Shown here: positions 1-12,998 of the stretch, in pieces
How the letters are laid out: each line of letters opens with the position of its first letter
Position numbering within the stretch: the stretch's first letter is position 1
DNA from: Asterochloris sp. CNOR1
Lineage: Eukaryota > Chlorophyta > Trebouxiophyceae > Trebouxiales > Trebouxiaceae
Length of the DNA stretch: 64,000 bases
NCBI GenBank assembly: GCA_963969365.1
Contig: OZ017758.1
Location: 372,001 to 436,000 of the forward strand
Direction of reading: 5' to 3'
Notes under the pieces: generated by a model
Told to the model about the DNA's origin: nothing
The model's database searches: none
Seen by the model: the letters and a program-made list of their open reading frames with translations, nothing else
Translations under genes and position numbers: made by a program

Positions 1-23
1 AATAGGTAGCAGCACAGGGGTGA

Positions 24-3000
24 GCGGCAATGCGTCGCGAAGAGCATTTGAACTTCAGCCCTTCTGTCGCAGCTGCTTGCCCTGTTGCAAGCAATAGCAC
101 AGCCTCACAAGGCAGCAGCTGTGACAACTGCTCCCCTTTTGGGCCTGGACAGCTGTCTGCAAGCACGCCTGTGCCTGCGGCCTGCAGCAAGCATCTCTGC
201 GTGGCTGGCCTGCAGGCACCTGCTTGGCAGGATATCCAGCTGTCCGCGTCACGCCTGGGCATGCCACGGGGCGACTCTGCTGCAGACCGCATGTCCACCC
301 TTGGGACCTCCCTGGCGGGTGGGCCGTCCCTGTTTGGGGGCGACACCCCCAACCAGTGGGTCATTGAGTTTAAGGACCTGGTGAGCGCATTGCTGCTGCC
401 ACCAGCAACCAGACAGTAGACGATGCATGAAGGGGTTGGCATGCATATGCTTGGTGAGCAGCCAGGGCGCTCTAGCCGCACCAGGCGGCCTTTCCTGACT
501 TGCTGGTGCACCAGTGCTAAGATGGACCTCATGCTCAACACATTGAGAGTCTCAGCAGTGAAACTGCCACGGTGTACGGGTATGTCATGCTCTGGTGGAT
601 GTGTTGCTGGGTTAGGCCTGCGCCCCGTGAGCAGCACGCCTGCTGCTTGTCATCCACATCGTGTAGACCACCAGACTGGGACTTGTACAGGAGTTCCTGG
701 ACCGTCTGGGTGGTGAAGTTGTCGTGCATGCCTGCTGCAGACATTTCGCAAGCAGATTGGTGAGGGCTCCATTGGGCGCGTACACCTGGGCAAGTGGCAG
801 GAGACTGATGTGGCCATCAAGGTGCTGAGCAGCCTGGGCCACATTGGCTGCCCCACCCTGGGGGTGCGCCAGACATCTGACTCCCCAGACGTTGAGGTGG
901 GCGCCATCTATGCATGCTGCCATTCTTGTACAGCCTCTGTGGCATCTGCCTTAGAACCACCGCCATCAGCCACAAACGGACTGGAGCTTTGGCCGTTGCA
1001 TGCTGTCTTCGTTCAAAGCTCCTGCTGCCCCTGCCAGCCTGTGCTGGGAGTCTGCTATTGTCATGCTGTTGGTCTGCTGCAGCCTGTGCGTGACAAGGTG
1101 GGGCCTGTGCACATCAGTGCAGCCCTGCCTGGCAGGATCTGCCTCAGCCTACATGACAACTTGCTGCTGTGCACAGTGTACGGGAGACAGCATAGGCAGC
1201 GAGGCCAAGAAACGGCGTGAAAGCGAGGGAGGGACCACTGGCAGCCTGCCTGATGATGATGCAGCTGCCCTGACGCTGCGAACCCTTGAGCGGGAGGTGG
1301 GCTTGCCTCGTGCCCTGCTGCAGCTTGCAGTCATCAGGATGCCCCCACTCATGGTCCTGTCTATGCGCCACTGGGCAGCTCAGCATCAGGATGTCAAACC
1401 CCTTTCCTGTCCTGGATCACTCGCTAGCATGTTGCTTGCTGTCACCTGAATGCGCTGCACTGTCATGACGGTCTTGATGTGCCCGCAGATGGCAGTCATG
1501 TCAGCCATCCGCCACCCCAATGTTGTCCTGTTCATGGGTGTCTGCCTGGAGCCACCATGCATGGTGACAGAGTTCTGTGCACGGGGCTCCCTGTACGATG
1601 TCCTGGGCAAGGCTCGGGCGTCTCCGCAGCTGGCTGTTCAACTGGACTGGCCCAAGCGCCTGAATATGGCCCTTGATGCCGCAAAGGTGGGCCCTGTTCC
1701 AAGTGGATCAACCAGTTGCTGCAGCCTGCCCCTGTCTGTCTGGACGGTGGCAGGCAGCTGCTTTTGTCATGTGCCATCGCAGCTGGCACCAGGTCTGTGT
1801 GGTCATACTGCATATTAGCATCAAAAGCAGACAGATTCTGTTTTTCCTGAAGCAGGTGCCCTATGGTTTTGCAGGGCATGCTGCAGCTGCACAGTCACAA
1901 GCCACCGGTGCTGCACCGGGACTTGAAGTCTCCCAACCTGCTGGTGGACAGGCACTGGCGGGTCAAGGTGGCGGACTTCAACCTTAGCCGCGTCATGGAC
2001 AGCAACTCTGTTGTGTCGTCCATCAATGCTACCAATCCCAGGTGTGCACCTGGAGAGTGACAGCCAAGCTGCTGGCTTGGGCTGAGCAGCAGGAGCACTG
2101 GCCTGAAAACATGCTGGCCAATGATGAGCTTGCCTGGTGTGCAGTGCTGCCTTTTCTGCTCACCTTTCAATGTGCTTCTTGAGGGGACAGGTGGGGGTTT
2201 TGCAAGGGTCCTGTCACAAATTCATCTCAGCTCATCACAAGCTCATATCAGCTCATTACTTAGAACCTGCATGCGCTGGTGTACAGGTGGCTGGCGCCGG
2301 AGGTGGTGACTCACCAGCAGTACAGCAAGGCGTCAGATGTCTACAGCTTTGGCGTCATCCTGTGGGAGCTGTTGACCTGGAAGCTGCCCTGGGAGAACCT
2401 TGGCCCCTTCCAGGTGCGCTTGAGGATCTGCAGCCTGCCTGCCTGCTGTGACGCGTGCTTCAAGGTGTCGAGCGGCTTGTGGGCTGCCTGGCACAGTTCA
2501 GGGCCCATACTGAGTGCAGACAGGCCCCAGGTGTCAAGCACCAGGTGTCAAGCAGCTCAGGGCCCATCTGGCAGCTTGGGCTTACATCAAGTGCTTCAGG
2601 TGTCTGAGCAAGTCAAGGCCTGCCTGGGAGCACTTGGGTCCACCAGCAGCTGCTGCGCTAGTTGTATGCTGTGTGGGAACCTGGGCAACGGCCTTGCTTC
2701 CGCAATGTGTAGTGGCAGCAATGCAGCATTCTGATTTGCTTATTGAAAAGTCTGCATGTCAGCTGCCTGTGCCTGTGCTAGCAGCCCAAGCTGCCAAGCC
2801 ATGGTGGCGTGCTCCACACGTGTGACCTGGTCTGATCCATCTGCATGGCCTAGCTCAACTCCCTTGCCCCATTGGTGCGTACTTGGCTGCTGCAGATCAT
2901 GGTGGCCATCGCTGAGAAGCAGCGACGCCCAGAGGTGCCTCCAGCAGAGGAGCTGCCAGGGGACAGCTTCAGCGCCCTGGAGGATTATGTGGCTCTGATG

Positions 3001-6000
3001 AATGCCTGCTGGACAGATCAGCCCATTGACCGACCCACCTTTGAGTCGGCCATCATCTCGCTGCGGGGGCTGCTGGAAAAATCCATCACTTCCAGGTAGG
3101 GTTCTCAACATTTGGTGGCTGCATGCAGCATGCAGGCTTGGTCAAGTCAGAGGACAGCTTATGGCTAGCCCTTGCTGTGTTGGCCATAGTTGCCCAGTGG
3201 GTGTTGGAGGAAGATGCCTGCTGAGCATGCACCTTTATCTGCACTTGCTGGCAGCCAAAGACGCCTGCAGCCAGACTCTGCCATGAGCGGCAGACTTGGT
3301 CAGCAGGGTGTGTCACTCGCAGCTGCATGTGAAGTGGCCTGCCTGCTAGACTTGATCTCCACAAGGTTGCCAGAGTCGCTCTTGCTGGGCATGTGAGTCC
3401 TGCTGTGCTGGGTCCATCATGGGATCTTGCGTCACCTGTGAAGTTCATGCTGTGCAGGCAGCAGCAGAAGCGCCCTGCCCACCCGCCCAGGATGCAGCAG
3501 TCTGCTCAGGCCGGCATGGCTGGACCCTCCGCAGACACAACCACTGCAACCCCCGCAGCGGCATACCCCATGCAGTCAAAGCAGTCCAGCGCTCCTCTTA
3601 AAGCTGAGCAGGATGTGGCTGCAGGGGGTGGCCGCACCTCAAATGTGAGTGCATGTGCCCTGCTGCTGAGACTATGGGGCTGCACGGCCGTTGAACACAT
3701 GAGAGAGACAGTTTGCCAGCAGCTTGTCTGCTGATGCACGGAGCGCAAGTCAAGGCACACGTGCATCGTTGACACCTCCCAACTGCTGGGTGAATGGCAT
3801 CACGTGCTGCAGGAGTCTGCTCGCGGCAATAGCCTGCCAGAGGGGCAGGTAGTGGAGGATATCGTAGACCTGCTGCGCAATCGGCACGCTGTGCCGACTG
3901 CTGAGGGCGGCAGCATCCTCGGGTACAGCCGAGACAACCCTTTCTTCATGAGCGGACCTTTGCCTCAGCGAGGTGAAGCCTGCCTGTAGCTGCTGCGCAA
4001 ACAGGGTTGTGCATGTGTCCTCTGCAGCTGGTGGGCAGCCCTGGGATGTCCTGCGCTAACAGCGTTGCGTCCTGCCATGTCCTGAATGGTTGTGTTCTGT
4101 GGTAGTGCTTAGGCTCTACCTGCACCTGCCTGCACTGAGTTGTTTAATCTGCCGTGCAGGCACCACCTGCCTGCTGCTGCTTGCGCTGCTGGTGTGCTCA
4201 CGGGATGCTTTGTGCCTGCATAGGCCGCTACCAACAATGTCGCCACACCTGCAGGGCGTGGGATGCAGGGCGATGAGCACCAAGAATCCTGCTCCCAGGA
4301 GTGGCTCATTGCAGAGCAGTATGCTGAGGCTGATGAGGCATCACCCTCTACCCAGGGAGGAAGTGTGCAAGGCGCCACCGTCACAACCCGGCGCGCCAGT
4401 AGCGTGGGGGCAGCTGCCCGCCAGTCCATGGAGCTGCCTGCCTACAGCCGCAACCACAGTCTGCCGGCGCCCTCCGGGTCAGCAGCAGCTTGATTCTGGG
4501 GTTACAGGGTGCCTGCATGGTACTTCTGAAGAGGCTCAGGGCCTGCACCAGGAGGGCTTTGGGTCTGTTCAAAGGGTTAGCCATATGTTGCAACAGCTGT
4601 GTGTACAGGGTAGAATGCCGGCAGTCCAGGGATTGATGCATGCTGCAGCAACAGACCTTGGCTGCTTGCCCAGCACTCAGTATCTGCTGGTTCGCACCTT
4701 CTGATGCTGCCCTGCCATGGTGTGCTTGGTACAGCGTTCGGGGCCTGTGTGGTCTGCATGACAGCTCCCTGCCTGTCTCGCTCAGGTCGCGGAAGTGCGG
4801 GGGCTGTCTAATGGGGTGGCCTGCATAGCGCTGCTTGACAACTCATTGCACTTGCTGCGGGCATGCCGGCCAAAGGGTTGTGGAGCTTGTGATGCCTGTC
4901 TGGCGCCGCCTTATGCCCAGACACAGCCTTGCATCCAGGGGGTGGGCCCTGCCTGACACCCCACCTGCTTGGCCTCGCAGGAATGGGGGCTGGGAATCTG
5001 ACATGGAGGCTGGGGACCTCGAGGGCCACCCGCCTGGCCGTCGTCGCGCCAGTGCAGATCGCGCCAGCGCAGACTCCAAGGGCGAGTCCCGCAACAGCGA
5101 TATGTCTGACCAGTGGCGCATCACGGCAGGCATCCCCCGCAATGAGGGCCTGGACTCCCTGGGCCGGCCTCAGGTGGGTGCAGCCAAGGCCCATGAAGCC
5201 TGTTGCGTGCGCATCACACCAGGCAGATGGGCCTGCAAGTCCCTGGCAGCTCTGGAATGACTGCAGCCACAGCTTCTGCCGCAGCCAGGCCCTGGGCCTG
5301 GTGTGGGCCAGGTGGGAGTTGCACAAAGCGCAAGGGGCCTACAATGCATAGCCATGGCGCACAGGCAGCAGCTGCACACCACCCCAAACAAACTGGCCCT
5401 GCCTATGAGCCCCGAGGCGGGGCTCTGGGCGTGCAGTGCTGCCCCGCCTTCCCGTGCATTGCATGGACAAGGTTGGCATACCTGCTGGTCCCCAGCAGCA
5501 GTTCTGCTGGGTGGCATGCTGCTCATCTGACGTCTGCATGCTGCAGGTGCTGCGAGAAATGGCAGCGGCAGCTGTCCAGCCGCTGAGCACACTGCGAGAG
5601 GCCCACCTGCCCACTGGCGCGCAGCTGTCAGGGGCAGGCACACAGGCTGAGGCTCCGCAGACTGCTGCCCTGGCCCCAGGGCAGTGGGTCGGTGTCGGTG
5701 CACACCAGGAAGATGCTGTTGGCTCCCAAGAGCATCAGCAGGGCTCACATAGGCTTGGCCAGGGCTTGGAAACAGACCAGCAGGAAGTTGCGGATCGCCA
5801 GCAGAGCCCCTATGGGTGGCTCCCCGCCAGCACCAGCAGCCAGACCGTCAGCGGTGAGGGGTTAGAGAGTGAGGCGACAGGTCAGGGGCCCCACCGGTCC
5901 ATGCCGTCAACCATCAGCAGCAGCAGCGCGAGCTCCATGCCCCCTGCTGCTGCTGTTGGTCTGCCTGTCATGAGCCTGCCGGGCGGCACCCCAATGGCGC

Positions 6001-8280
6001 CCCCGAGCCAGGCGAGTCAGGGCAGCACCTCACGAGCAAAGCCTGAGTGGGGGGCTCACCCAGCAGCCATGGCCGACCAGGCGCGTGCTGCTGGGGACAT
6101 CTTTGGCCTGGGGGACCGCCATCGCACCTCTCCAGATAGATGGGCTGACTGGGGGGGCCAGGCCCGGCGGCCGCAGTCGCTTGACCTCAGGGAAAAGCAG
6201 CGACAGGCCGGTGGCAATGCGGGGCTGTACAGGTGGGCAGTCTCCTGTTTGCCACATGCTCATCAACATTGTCACCTCCAGGCAGCTAGGTAGGGGCATC
6301 ATGCAGTCTGCGATCCGTGCCCCTGGGCAGGGCCTCAAGGCAGATGTGTGCTTAGTTTGCTCCTGTGTGGTCAAAGCGTCTGCTGAGGATTGGACTGCGC
6401 GACAGCCACCTGGAAGCTTCAGCCCCTCTGCGCCGGTGCATTACCTGAGTCAATGGCACATAGCTGTCAGGACGTGCACCGCCTGGCTTCAGATCCTGTG
6501 CGCTACAGGCCGCGTTGTGCTTGCAGGACGCCAAGCGGCGGCACCACCGCCTACATGACGCCCTTTGCGGGGTTTGCTGCCCTCACGCAGCGGAGCCAGA
6601 CGGGGGAGCTGCCTGACCATGTCCACCCTGGGCGCCATCGCAGCCGCAGGTCCCTGGAGGCGATGGTGCCATCCAATCAGGTCCTGCACCAGGTGGGGCG
6701 CCTCGAGTGATCTCACGCCTGCCAGCCCAGCTGCATTGTGTTGCTGGCATCCTCTCAGGAGGACGTGGAGCGCCTATACCAGGTTGTTACCAGCTCAGCT
6801 GCTTTGCAATACCTGCAGTCTGCCAGCACAGGTGCATGTTGTTGCTAGGGGCCACCTGGTACGGCACGCCCCTGAGGCAGGGCCTGCGCCTGATGAGCTG
6901 CTGACAAAGCTTTGCCATACTTGGTGGGCCCCAGCTGCATGTTGCAGCTGTGGTAAGTGCCAACGAACGGGCAGAGGTCAGCAATCGAAGCGATGCCTCT
7001 GGCCAGAGGATACCCTTGATGGGGGCTGTGCTTCCACACCCTGACCTGCTCGCTTGATGGGTGCAACAGCTGCCAGCAGGGCAGGCAGCAGGGCGCTCGC
7101 TCCTGCTGCTGGCCAGACTTGCTGAGGCTGTGAGGGGACAAAGTTGCAGGGGTAATGCCTGGGGCACCTATCAGCGGCATCAGTCCCTGCCTGTGCAGAT
7201 GTTTTCTGCTCCTGCGACTGAGCTGAGCCACTCCTTCACTGTGAAGAGATGCCAGCTGCTGAGCACACACTGTCTCCGCGCCTGTGGGCTGAGCTGGCGC
7301 ACCCGCTGTCTGTGTAGGTGCTCACGGCTCTGCACTGCCTCTGCACCTGTGGCTGAGGTGCAACCCGTTTGCCTGTGCAGATGCCCGACGAGGTGCGCAA
7401 GTCATTGGATACAGCGCCGCCCACCCTGGGCAGCCAGCAGCCAGCCTCACCTTCATCCGGGCAAACCCCCTCCCCAGTATCTGGCGCACAGCAGCCGCCC
7501 AAGGCGCACCAGCCACCGCCGCCCGCGCAGAGCAGCGGGATGCGCAACTCCCTGGATCGGTGAGCAAAGCGAGGAGTCAGTGGCTGTCATACATCTTGCC
7601 TGCCAGTCATGAGCTGCAGGGCACCCCTGGCAGCCTGCCTTGCTGCAAGGCCAGGGCCTGGCCTCTTGGTGTGCTTCTTTTAGATAGGTCAAGGGTTGAT
7701 GGAGTTCCTGACATGCAGGCAAGTTTGGACTGTCTGGGATGACGCTTTCGCTTCCGTGTGTGGCAGGGTGCCGCGGCGTCGCTGAATCAGATTGCCTGCT
7801 GCAAAGCCATGCCTTGATGCAGGTTCTGCAGGCTGCCACAAAACTTTGGCTTGTGCTTGTTGCAGGGCGCAAAGGCGGTCGCTAGAGCGGCAACATGGTG
7901 CCAGCCTGCGTCGTAGCGGGTCCTTCGATCGAGGGGCGGGGCCCTTGGAGCTGCAGATTCAAAAGTCTCACCAGGATGCCCGCAGCAGCCTGGAGGCCCT
8001 GCGTAGCAGCCAGGAGGGCGGCCGGAGGTCGCCTGACTTGGGCCCCCTTCCCGCACAGCGCATCAGGGCGGAGCACCGGAGTGGGGGGCCAGAGCCAGGC
8101 TGGCTGCCTTCGCAGCGACCCGCAGTACAGCAGCTGCAGCCCTCCAGGGACGAGCCAGCCCGGGTGGGCTCCCCTCTTGCGCAGAAGCAGTACAGCGGCC
8201 TGGGGTGGGCCAGCCCCTTTGCTACTTACCGCGAGCCTGACTCTATGGAGAGTGGGCCTGAGGTGAACCCCAGCGCGTGA
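24..8280 (+). CDS. Raf-like (MAPKKK-type) Ser/Thr protein kinase with long disordered C-terminal tail, 5' partial
   Basis: Probable exons: within 24-380, then 741-896, 1204-1296, 1489-1686, 1875-2041, 2287-2413, 2896-3095, 3458-3644, 3813-3972, 4255-4477, 4981-5173, 5547-6232, 6527-6692, 7381-7559 and 7866-8280 (TGA). From 1489 to the stop the exons sum to 967 codons with every junction in phase. The catalytic domain shows the glycine loop GEGSIGRV, the VAIK lysine, the alpha-C glutamate in LEREMAVMSAIRHPN, the catalytic loop HRDLKSPN, NPRWLAPEV, and DVYSFGVILWELLTWKLPW. These are hallmarks of plant and algal Raf-like kinases, which phosphorylate Ser/Thr in signalling cascades. The metal-binding DFG is DFN (VADFNLSR), a variant I recall from other green algal Raf-like kinases. 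The ~650-residue tail is rich in Ser, Gln, Ala and Pro with no domain I recognise. The frame of the first exon is closed by a stop just upstream, so earlier exons probably lie outside the window. Exon 1204-1296 has the least certain acceptor. Confidence 0.88.
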
Positions 8281-9269
8281 CCCTTCAGCACAGGCACCAG
8301 ATATTGTTGCCATTCTTGCCGACACCCTCGCTAGCTGGACCCAATAAACCTTTGCTCTGCTCCTGCCACACTGCGCATTTGTACCATGTCTGATTAGACG
8401 CAGTCTCTCCCGCCTCCACAACACAGTGACAGACCATTCCGGACAAATATCAGAGTGCTGTTGGTATTTGAAATCAATTCAAAGGTTGGATGGCCATAGC
8501 TGCAGTCAAGACTTGTATGTGAAGCTGGACTGGTCTGCAATTGCCCCTGTTAGCGGTCTGGTCTGTGCTACTGTCAGGCGCATTGGGGTTGGGACTTTGT
8601 TTTTATGCTTGAGAGCAGCCGCAGATCTGTGTCCTGGGTGTACAACTATTGCCTAAACAGCCATGATAGGGTTAGCAGGACACAGCCTCATTTTGGCATG
8701 AGGCGATTGGGAGGCTGGATCTCGCAGAGGTTGTGGAAGTTGTCACAAGTGGGCTGCTGGACAGCAAGCTTTATTGATCAAGTGGTGTCTGGACTGGACC
8801 TTCCCTTCAAGATGCTGGGTCAATGAAGGGGCTGAGGGCATTTGCGACATGGGTGCATGCTGTAGTGACAGCTTCTCCAGAGCCACCAGTTGATGATCAT
8901 TCAGAACATGATGAGCTGGCATGGCTACGTTCCTCTCATCATCAAATGAGTTAGAAGCATTGCTGCACATGTTAAGGACTGCAGCTGCATCGCAGCAAAG
9001 TCAAAGACAGCTGGAAGACAGACCAACTCTTATGAATGCACACAAGTTGAGACTGCACTCCCATGTGGCACAAGCTGTCTGCCCTGTGTACGTACTCCCT
9101 ACTTGCCAGGTCAAGTAGGGAGTTGTTGTCCTTCTTTCTGAGGCGGCTGCGAAACCACTCTTTGGGCACTGCACAGGCAGCCCATCGACACCCTGGCCTC
9201 ACCAGAGCTTTGCAAAGCCTCCTCAAGGAGCTAACCAAATCAGCCAGCAACCAGCAAGTGTTGCCCAGC
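8281..9269. other. Intergenic region between kinase and eIF4A
   Basis: No gene could be supported here. It should hold the kinase 3' UTR (AATAAA at 8343-8348 could be a poly(A) signal, although green algae often use TGTAA) and the eIF4A promoter and 5' UTR. The only clear structure is a perfect 12 bp inverted repeat at 9094-9123, listed separately. Confidence 0.6.
9094..9123. repeat. Perfect 12 bp inverted repeat upstream of eIF4A
   Basis: ACTCCCTACTTG at 9094-9105 is followed by six bases and then its exact reverse complement CAAGTAGGGAGT at 9112-9123. It lies about 150 bp before the eIF4A start codon, so it could form a hairpin in the 5' UTR or serve as a dyad protein-binding site. Which of these applies cannot be told from sequence. 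Confidence 0.7.
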
Positions 9270-12200
9270 ATGGCGGAAGCTTACAACGAGAAGGACTATG
9301 ACCAGAAGATGCAAGAGCTGTGAGTGGTGACTGCCCAGATCGCTGGCAGGAGCTGCCCAGATTGTGGCTTTACCATCACAATTGAGCGGTTGCAGGAGCG
9401 AGTCTGCTGGCGAGTTTTACACAGAATGGGAGGAGAGCTACGAATCCTTCGACCAGATGAATCTGCACGAGAACTTGCTGAGAGGCATCTATGCCTATGG
9501 TGAGGAGAGTGGCAGCGCCGCCTTTTGCTCATACTTTGGCTGCTATCAGCCACTTGGCTGGCGCCTCAAAGCATCTGTGGCATGCTGGCGCACCTGCTTC
9601 AGCATCAGCAGTCACCGCAGCCTCTGGCTGCCCCGCAGACAGCTCAGCATGGTCGCATCAGTGAGTCCATAGCTCACTCAGAGCAGTTGCTTGGCAGCTG
9701 CCCACCCAGCCAGAGCGGACCTCTGAGCTGGAGTGCCGGCCCTGTAGGCCACTTGAGCTGACTGCCAGCCGCGCCGCTCTGCAGGTTTCGAGAAGCCCTC
9801 AGCCATCCAGCAGAAGGGCATCGTGCCCTTTGGCAAGGGACTGGACGTCATCCAGCAGGCGCAGTCTGGCACTGGCAAGACCGCCACCTTCTGCGCCGGC
9901 ATCCTGCAGAATTTGGACTACCAGCATGTGGACTGCCAGGCAAGCTCTGTGCCCTGAGAGCAGTCCCTGGTCTTTGCAAAGTGTGCCAGCATCACTGGCA
10001 CACCTATCCTGCCAAGCAGCAGGCTAAGACGTCTGCTGGAGCATAACCAACTGCCTGTTGCCAGCCCCAGCTCAGCCGCAGAGAGTAACAGACTGCAGGC
10101 TTGAGGGGGGAAGGGGGAAACAGTTCACCAGCCCAGCACACTTACAGGAGGGGTATGGTGCTGGCTCCAATTAGCACCCTGAGAGGTGTCTCTGTACTGG
10201 CTGCCACAGGCTCTGCTGCTGGCCCGACCCTCAAGCCGGCTACCACGCTGTGGGGACAGACTGCAATTGCTGACATCCTCTTTCTCATCCAACTGCACAG
10301 GCTCTGGTGCTGGCTCCCACCCGCGAGCTGGCTCAGCAGATCGAGAAAGTGATGCGCGCCCTGGGAGACTACCTTAGCGTGCGCTGCCACGCCTGCGTGG
10401 GCGGCACCAGCGTGCGCGAGGACACCCGCATCCTGCAGGGCGGCGTGCACGTTGTGGTGGGCACTCCCGGGCGTGTGTACGACATGCTCAGGTGAGGACT
10501 GGCTGGTGTCGGCTGCACAGGCAGAAGGACACCAAAGCTGGGTTCTGTGCACTGGCTGGTGGCAGCATTCTGCATGTTTCCAGGCATGGAGCTGCAGACG
10601 TGAGGTGGCATCGAGCAGCAGCAAAAGCTTATTTTGAGCAACTGGGTGTCGAGCGAGCTGCTGCCCAGTATTTGTGCGGCGCCTGAGGAGTGTTGCCAGG
10701 ATGTGGCGTCAGCAGTGGACAGACAGCTGCCGGCCCGGGTCATGCCACCTGCAGTCGTTGGTGGCGGCCAATGACTCAGTTGACATGCATCTGGCTGGCA
10801 CTACTAGCTTCCCCTACAAGCCCTTCAGGGGCCAGCCAGCAGCAGCATGAAAGGCACTTGCCAGTCTAGCATGCCAGCAGCGCTGGTCTGGCCCGAGGTC
10901 AGCGTCAATCGCGGGTGCCTGGTGCTCGGCAGCAGGTGTACCCCCCGGTAGCTTGCACACTGCTAGGCAGCCTGAAATAGGAAATCCCCGTGGCTACAGG
11001 CGGCGGGCTCTGCGCGCAGACAGCATCAAGATGTTTGTCCTGGACGAGGCCGATGAGATGCTGAGCAGAGGGTTCAAGGACCAGATCTATGACATCTTCC
11101 AGCTGCTGCCGCCCAAGCTGCAGGTCAGGCAGCCTTTGGCATGGGAGCGGCTCACACCCAGGCTGGTCCGATCCTTGCAGAGGCCGAGCTTGCAGCATGG
11201 GTCTGGGTGTGGGCTGGGTTGTAGCTCAGCCAGCCTGGCACCGCAATGCCAGCACATGTGTGCTAGCCTTGCCCTGGTGAACCTGCTGGCAGTTGGCAAA
11301 GTTTCATGAGAGAAAGTCTGGTGCTGAGCACTGGCAGCTGTGCGCACTGGACTGCACCAAGCCTGCGGCATTCCACCTGCGGCTGCTGTGATGCAGCACC
11401 CCTGCTCACCAGGATGTCTTGCCTGGTGCAGGTGGGCGTGTTCTCTGCCACGCTGCCCCCTGAGGCGCTGGAGATCACCCGCAAGTTCATGAACAAGCCG
11501 GTGAGCAACGAGGCCTGCTTGGCTGTGCCCTAGGATTGCGGCACAACAGGGTCTGGGGTCAGGGCTCTGCTGTCGTTCTGGTGCCCCAGCTGCTCTGGAC
11601 CAGGGTTGCCCTGCCAGGGCAGCTGACTGTCAAGGACTGCCCCTGTCAGCCCCAACCTGGCGCCAGATTTGAGGCTACTGCCAGGTGCCCCTGCCAGCAG
11701 CTCGGCAGCACATCCTCCTCTGCACCACAAGCTGCGTCTGAGCTGCCATTTGGCCCCTGCGCGACAGGTGCGCATTTTGGTCAAGCGTGACGAGCTGACC
11801 CTGGAGGGCATCAAGCAGTTCTATGTGTATGTGGAGAAGGAAGAGTGGAAGCTGGAGACGCTGTGCGACCTGTACGAGACTCTGGCCATCACGCAGTCCG
11901 TCATCTTTGCCAACACCCGTCGCAAGGTGAGGGGGCACACAGGCAGGGCTTGATCTTAGCTGCGCTGGCGTGCTGCTGCATGCATGCTGGGGCTCTGCAC
12001 ACACAGCAGACAGCTACGTAGGTGTGACCAGTCGCATGGGTCAAGGGTTTTCTGACAGTCCAGTCACCCTCGGCGCCAATGCTGCGCTGTTAACAGAGCG
12101 CCTCTCAGCAGCAGAGAGCAAGGCTGCGAACATACCCCTGCTGCACCAGCTGCCCTGCACGCTGCCCCGGAGAAGCCGCTGCTTGGCGCTCTCTCTGCTT

Positions 12201-12998
12201 CAACAGCGCCCAACATGCCCTGCTGACGTGCTGCTGGAGCCACTGATGGCAGAGTTCGGCTGGCTCAGGTTGCAGCTGCAGCTACACCATGGCTGACACA
12301 CAAGCAACTGCCTCCTGGCAGGCCTCTGCCCCAACAGGCTGCACGCCCCCCTGCAGGTGGACTGGCTGACCGACAAGATGCGTGAGCGCGACCACACCGT
12401 GTCCGCCACCCACGGCGACATGGACCAGAACACGCGCGATGTCATCATGCGCGAGTTCCGCTCGGGGTCTTCCCGGGTGCTGATCACCACCGACCTGCTG
12501 GCTCGCGGCATCGACGTGCAGCAGGTCTCCCTGGTCATCAACTACGACCTCCCCTCCCAGCCAGAGAACTACCTGCACAGGTGGGCAGCCGGCTGAGTGC
12601 TCTGCTGCACCTGTGGTCTGCCCACAACTGGGCTGGGTGCAGTTGCTGGGCCAGTGCCATGCTGCCTGCATGTCTGCAGGCTGACTTCTGAAGGCTCCTC
12701 AATTAAACGTAATTTCAGGGCAGACTGCTGCAGTGGGAAGTCAGCAGCACCAGCACCGTCATGAGCCCCGCCCAACGCAGTGTCTTCCTTGGGCGCATGC
12801 AAGCATGAGAGCAGCTGCTGACCTGCGCACCCCCTTGCCCCCTGCAGGATTGGGCGCTCTGGCAGGTTTGGACGCAAGGGCGTTGCCATCAACTTTGTCA
12901 TCAAGGATGACGAGCGCGTTCTGCAGGACATCCAGCGCTTCTACAACACCGTCGTTGAGGAGCTGCCCAACAATGTGGCTGACCTAGTGAGAACTTGA
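9270..12998 (+). CDS. eIF4A: Eukaryotic initiation factor 4A (DEAD-box RNA helicase)
   Basis: Nine exons: 9270-9319, 9396-9499, 9785-9939, 10301-10491, 11000-11123, 11432-11500, 11768-11926, 12357-12580 and 12848-12998. They sum to 1227 bases, that is 408 residues plus TGA, the usual eIF4A length. The ATP-dependent helicase unwinds 5' UTR structure as part of eIF4F in the cytosol. All core motifs are present in order: Q-motif region [13 protein letters not shown], motif I AQSGTGKT, Ia [51 protein letters not shown], and [15 protein letters not shown] split across the last intron. The start at 9270 gives the typical short acidic N-terminus. The third intron begins with GC (9940-9941) instead of GT. 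The last exon reads through to VRT after the conserved NVADL, so the final three residues could instead mark a missed splice. Confidence 0.96.
9940..10300 (+). other. GC-AG intron in eIF4A
   Basis: The exon ends at 9939 in CAG and the intron starts GCAAGC. The next exon begins at 10301 and restores the invariant [13 protein letters not shown] in phase. No GT donor nearby gives the conserved protein, so the non-canonical GC donor is well supported. Confidence 0.85.
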
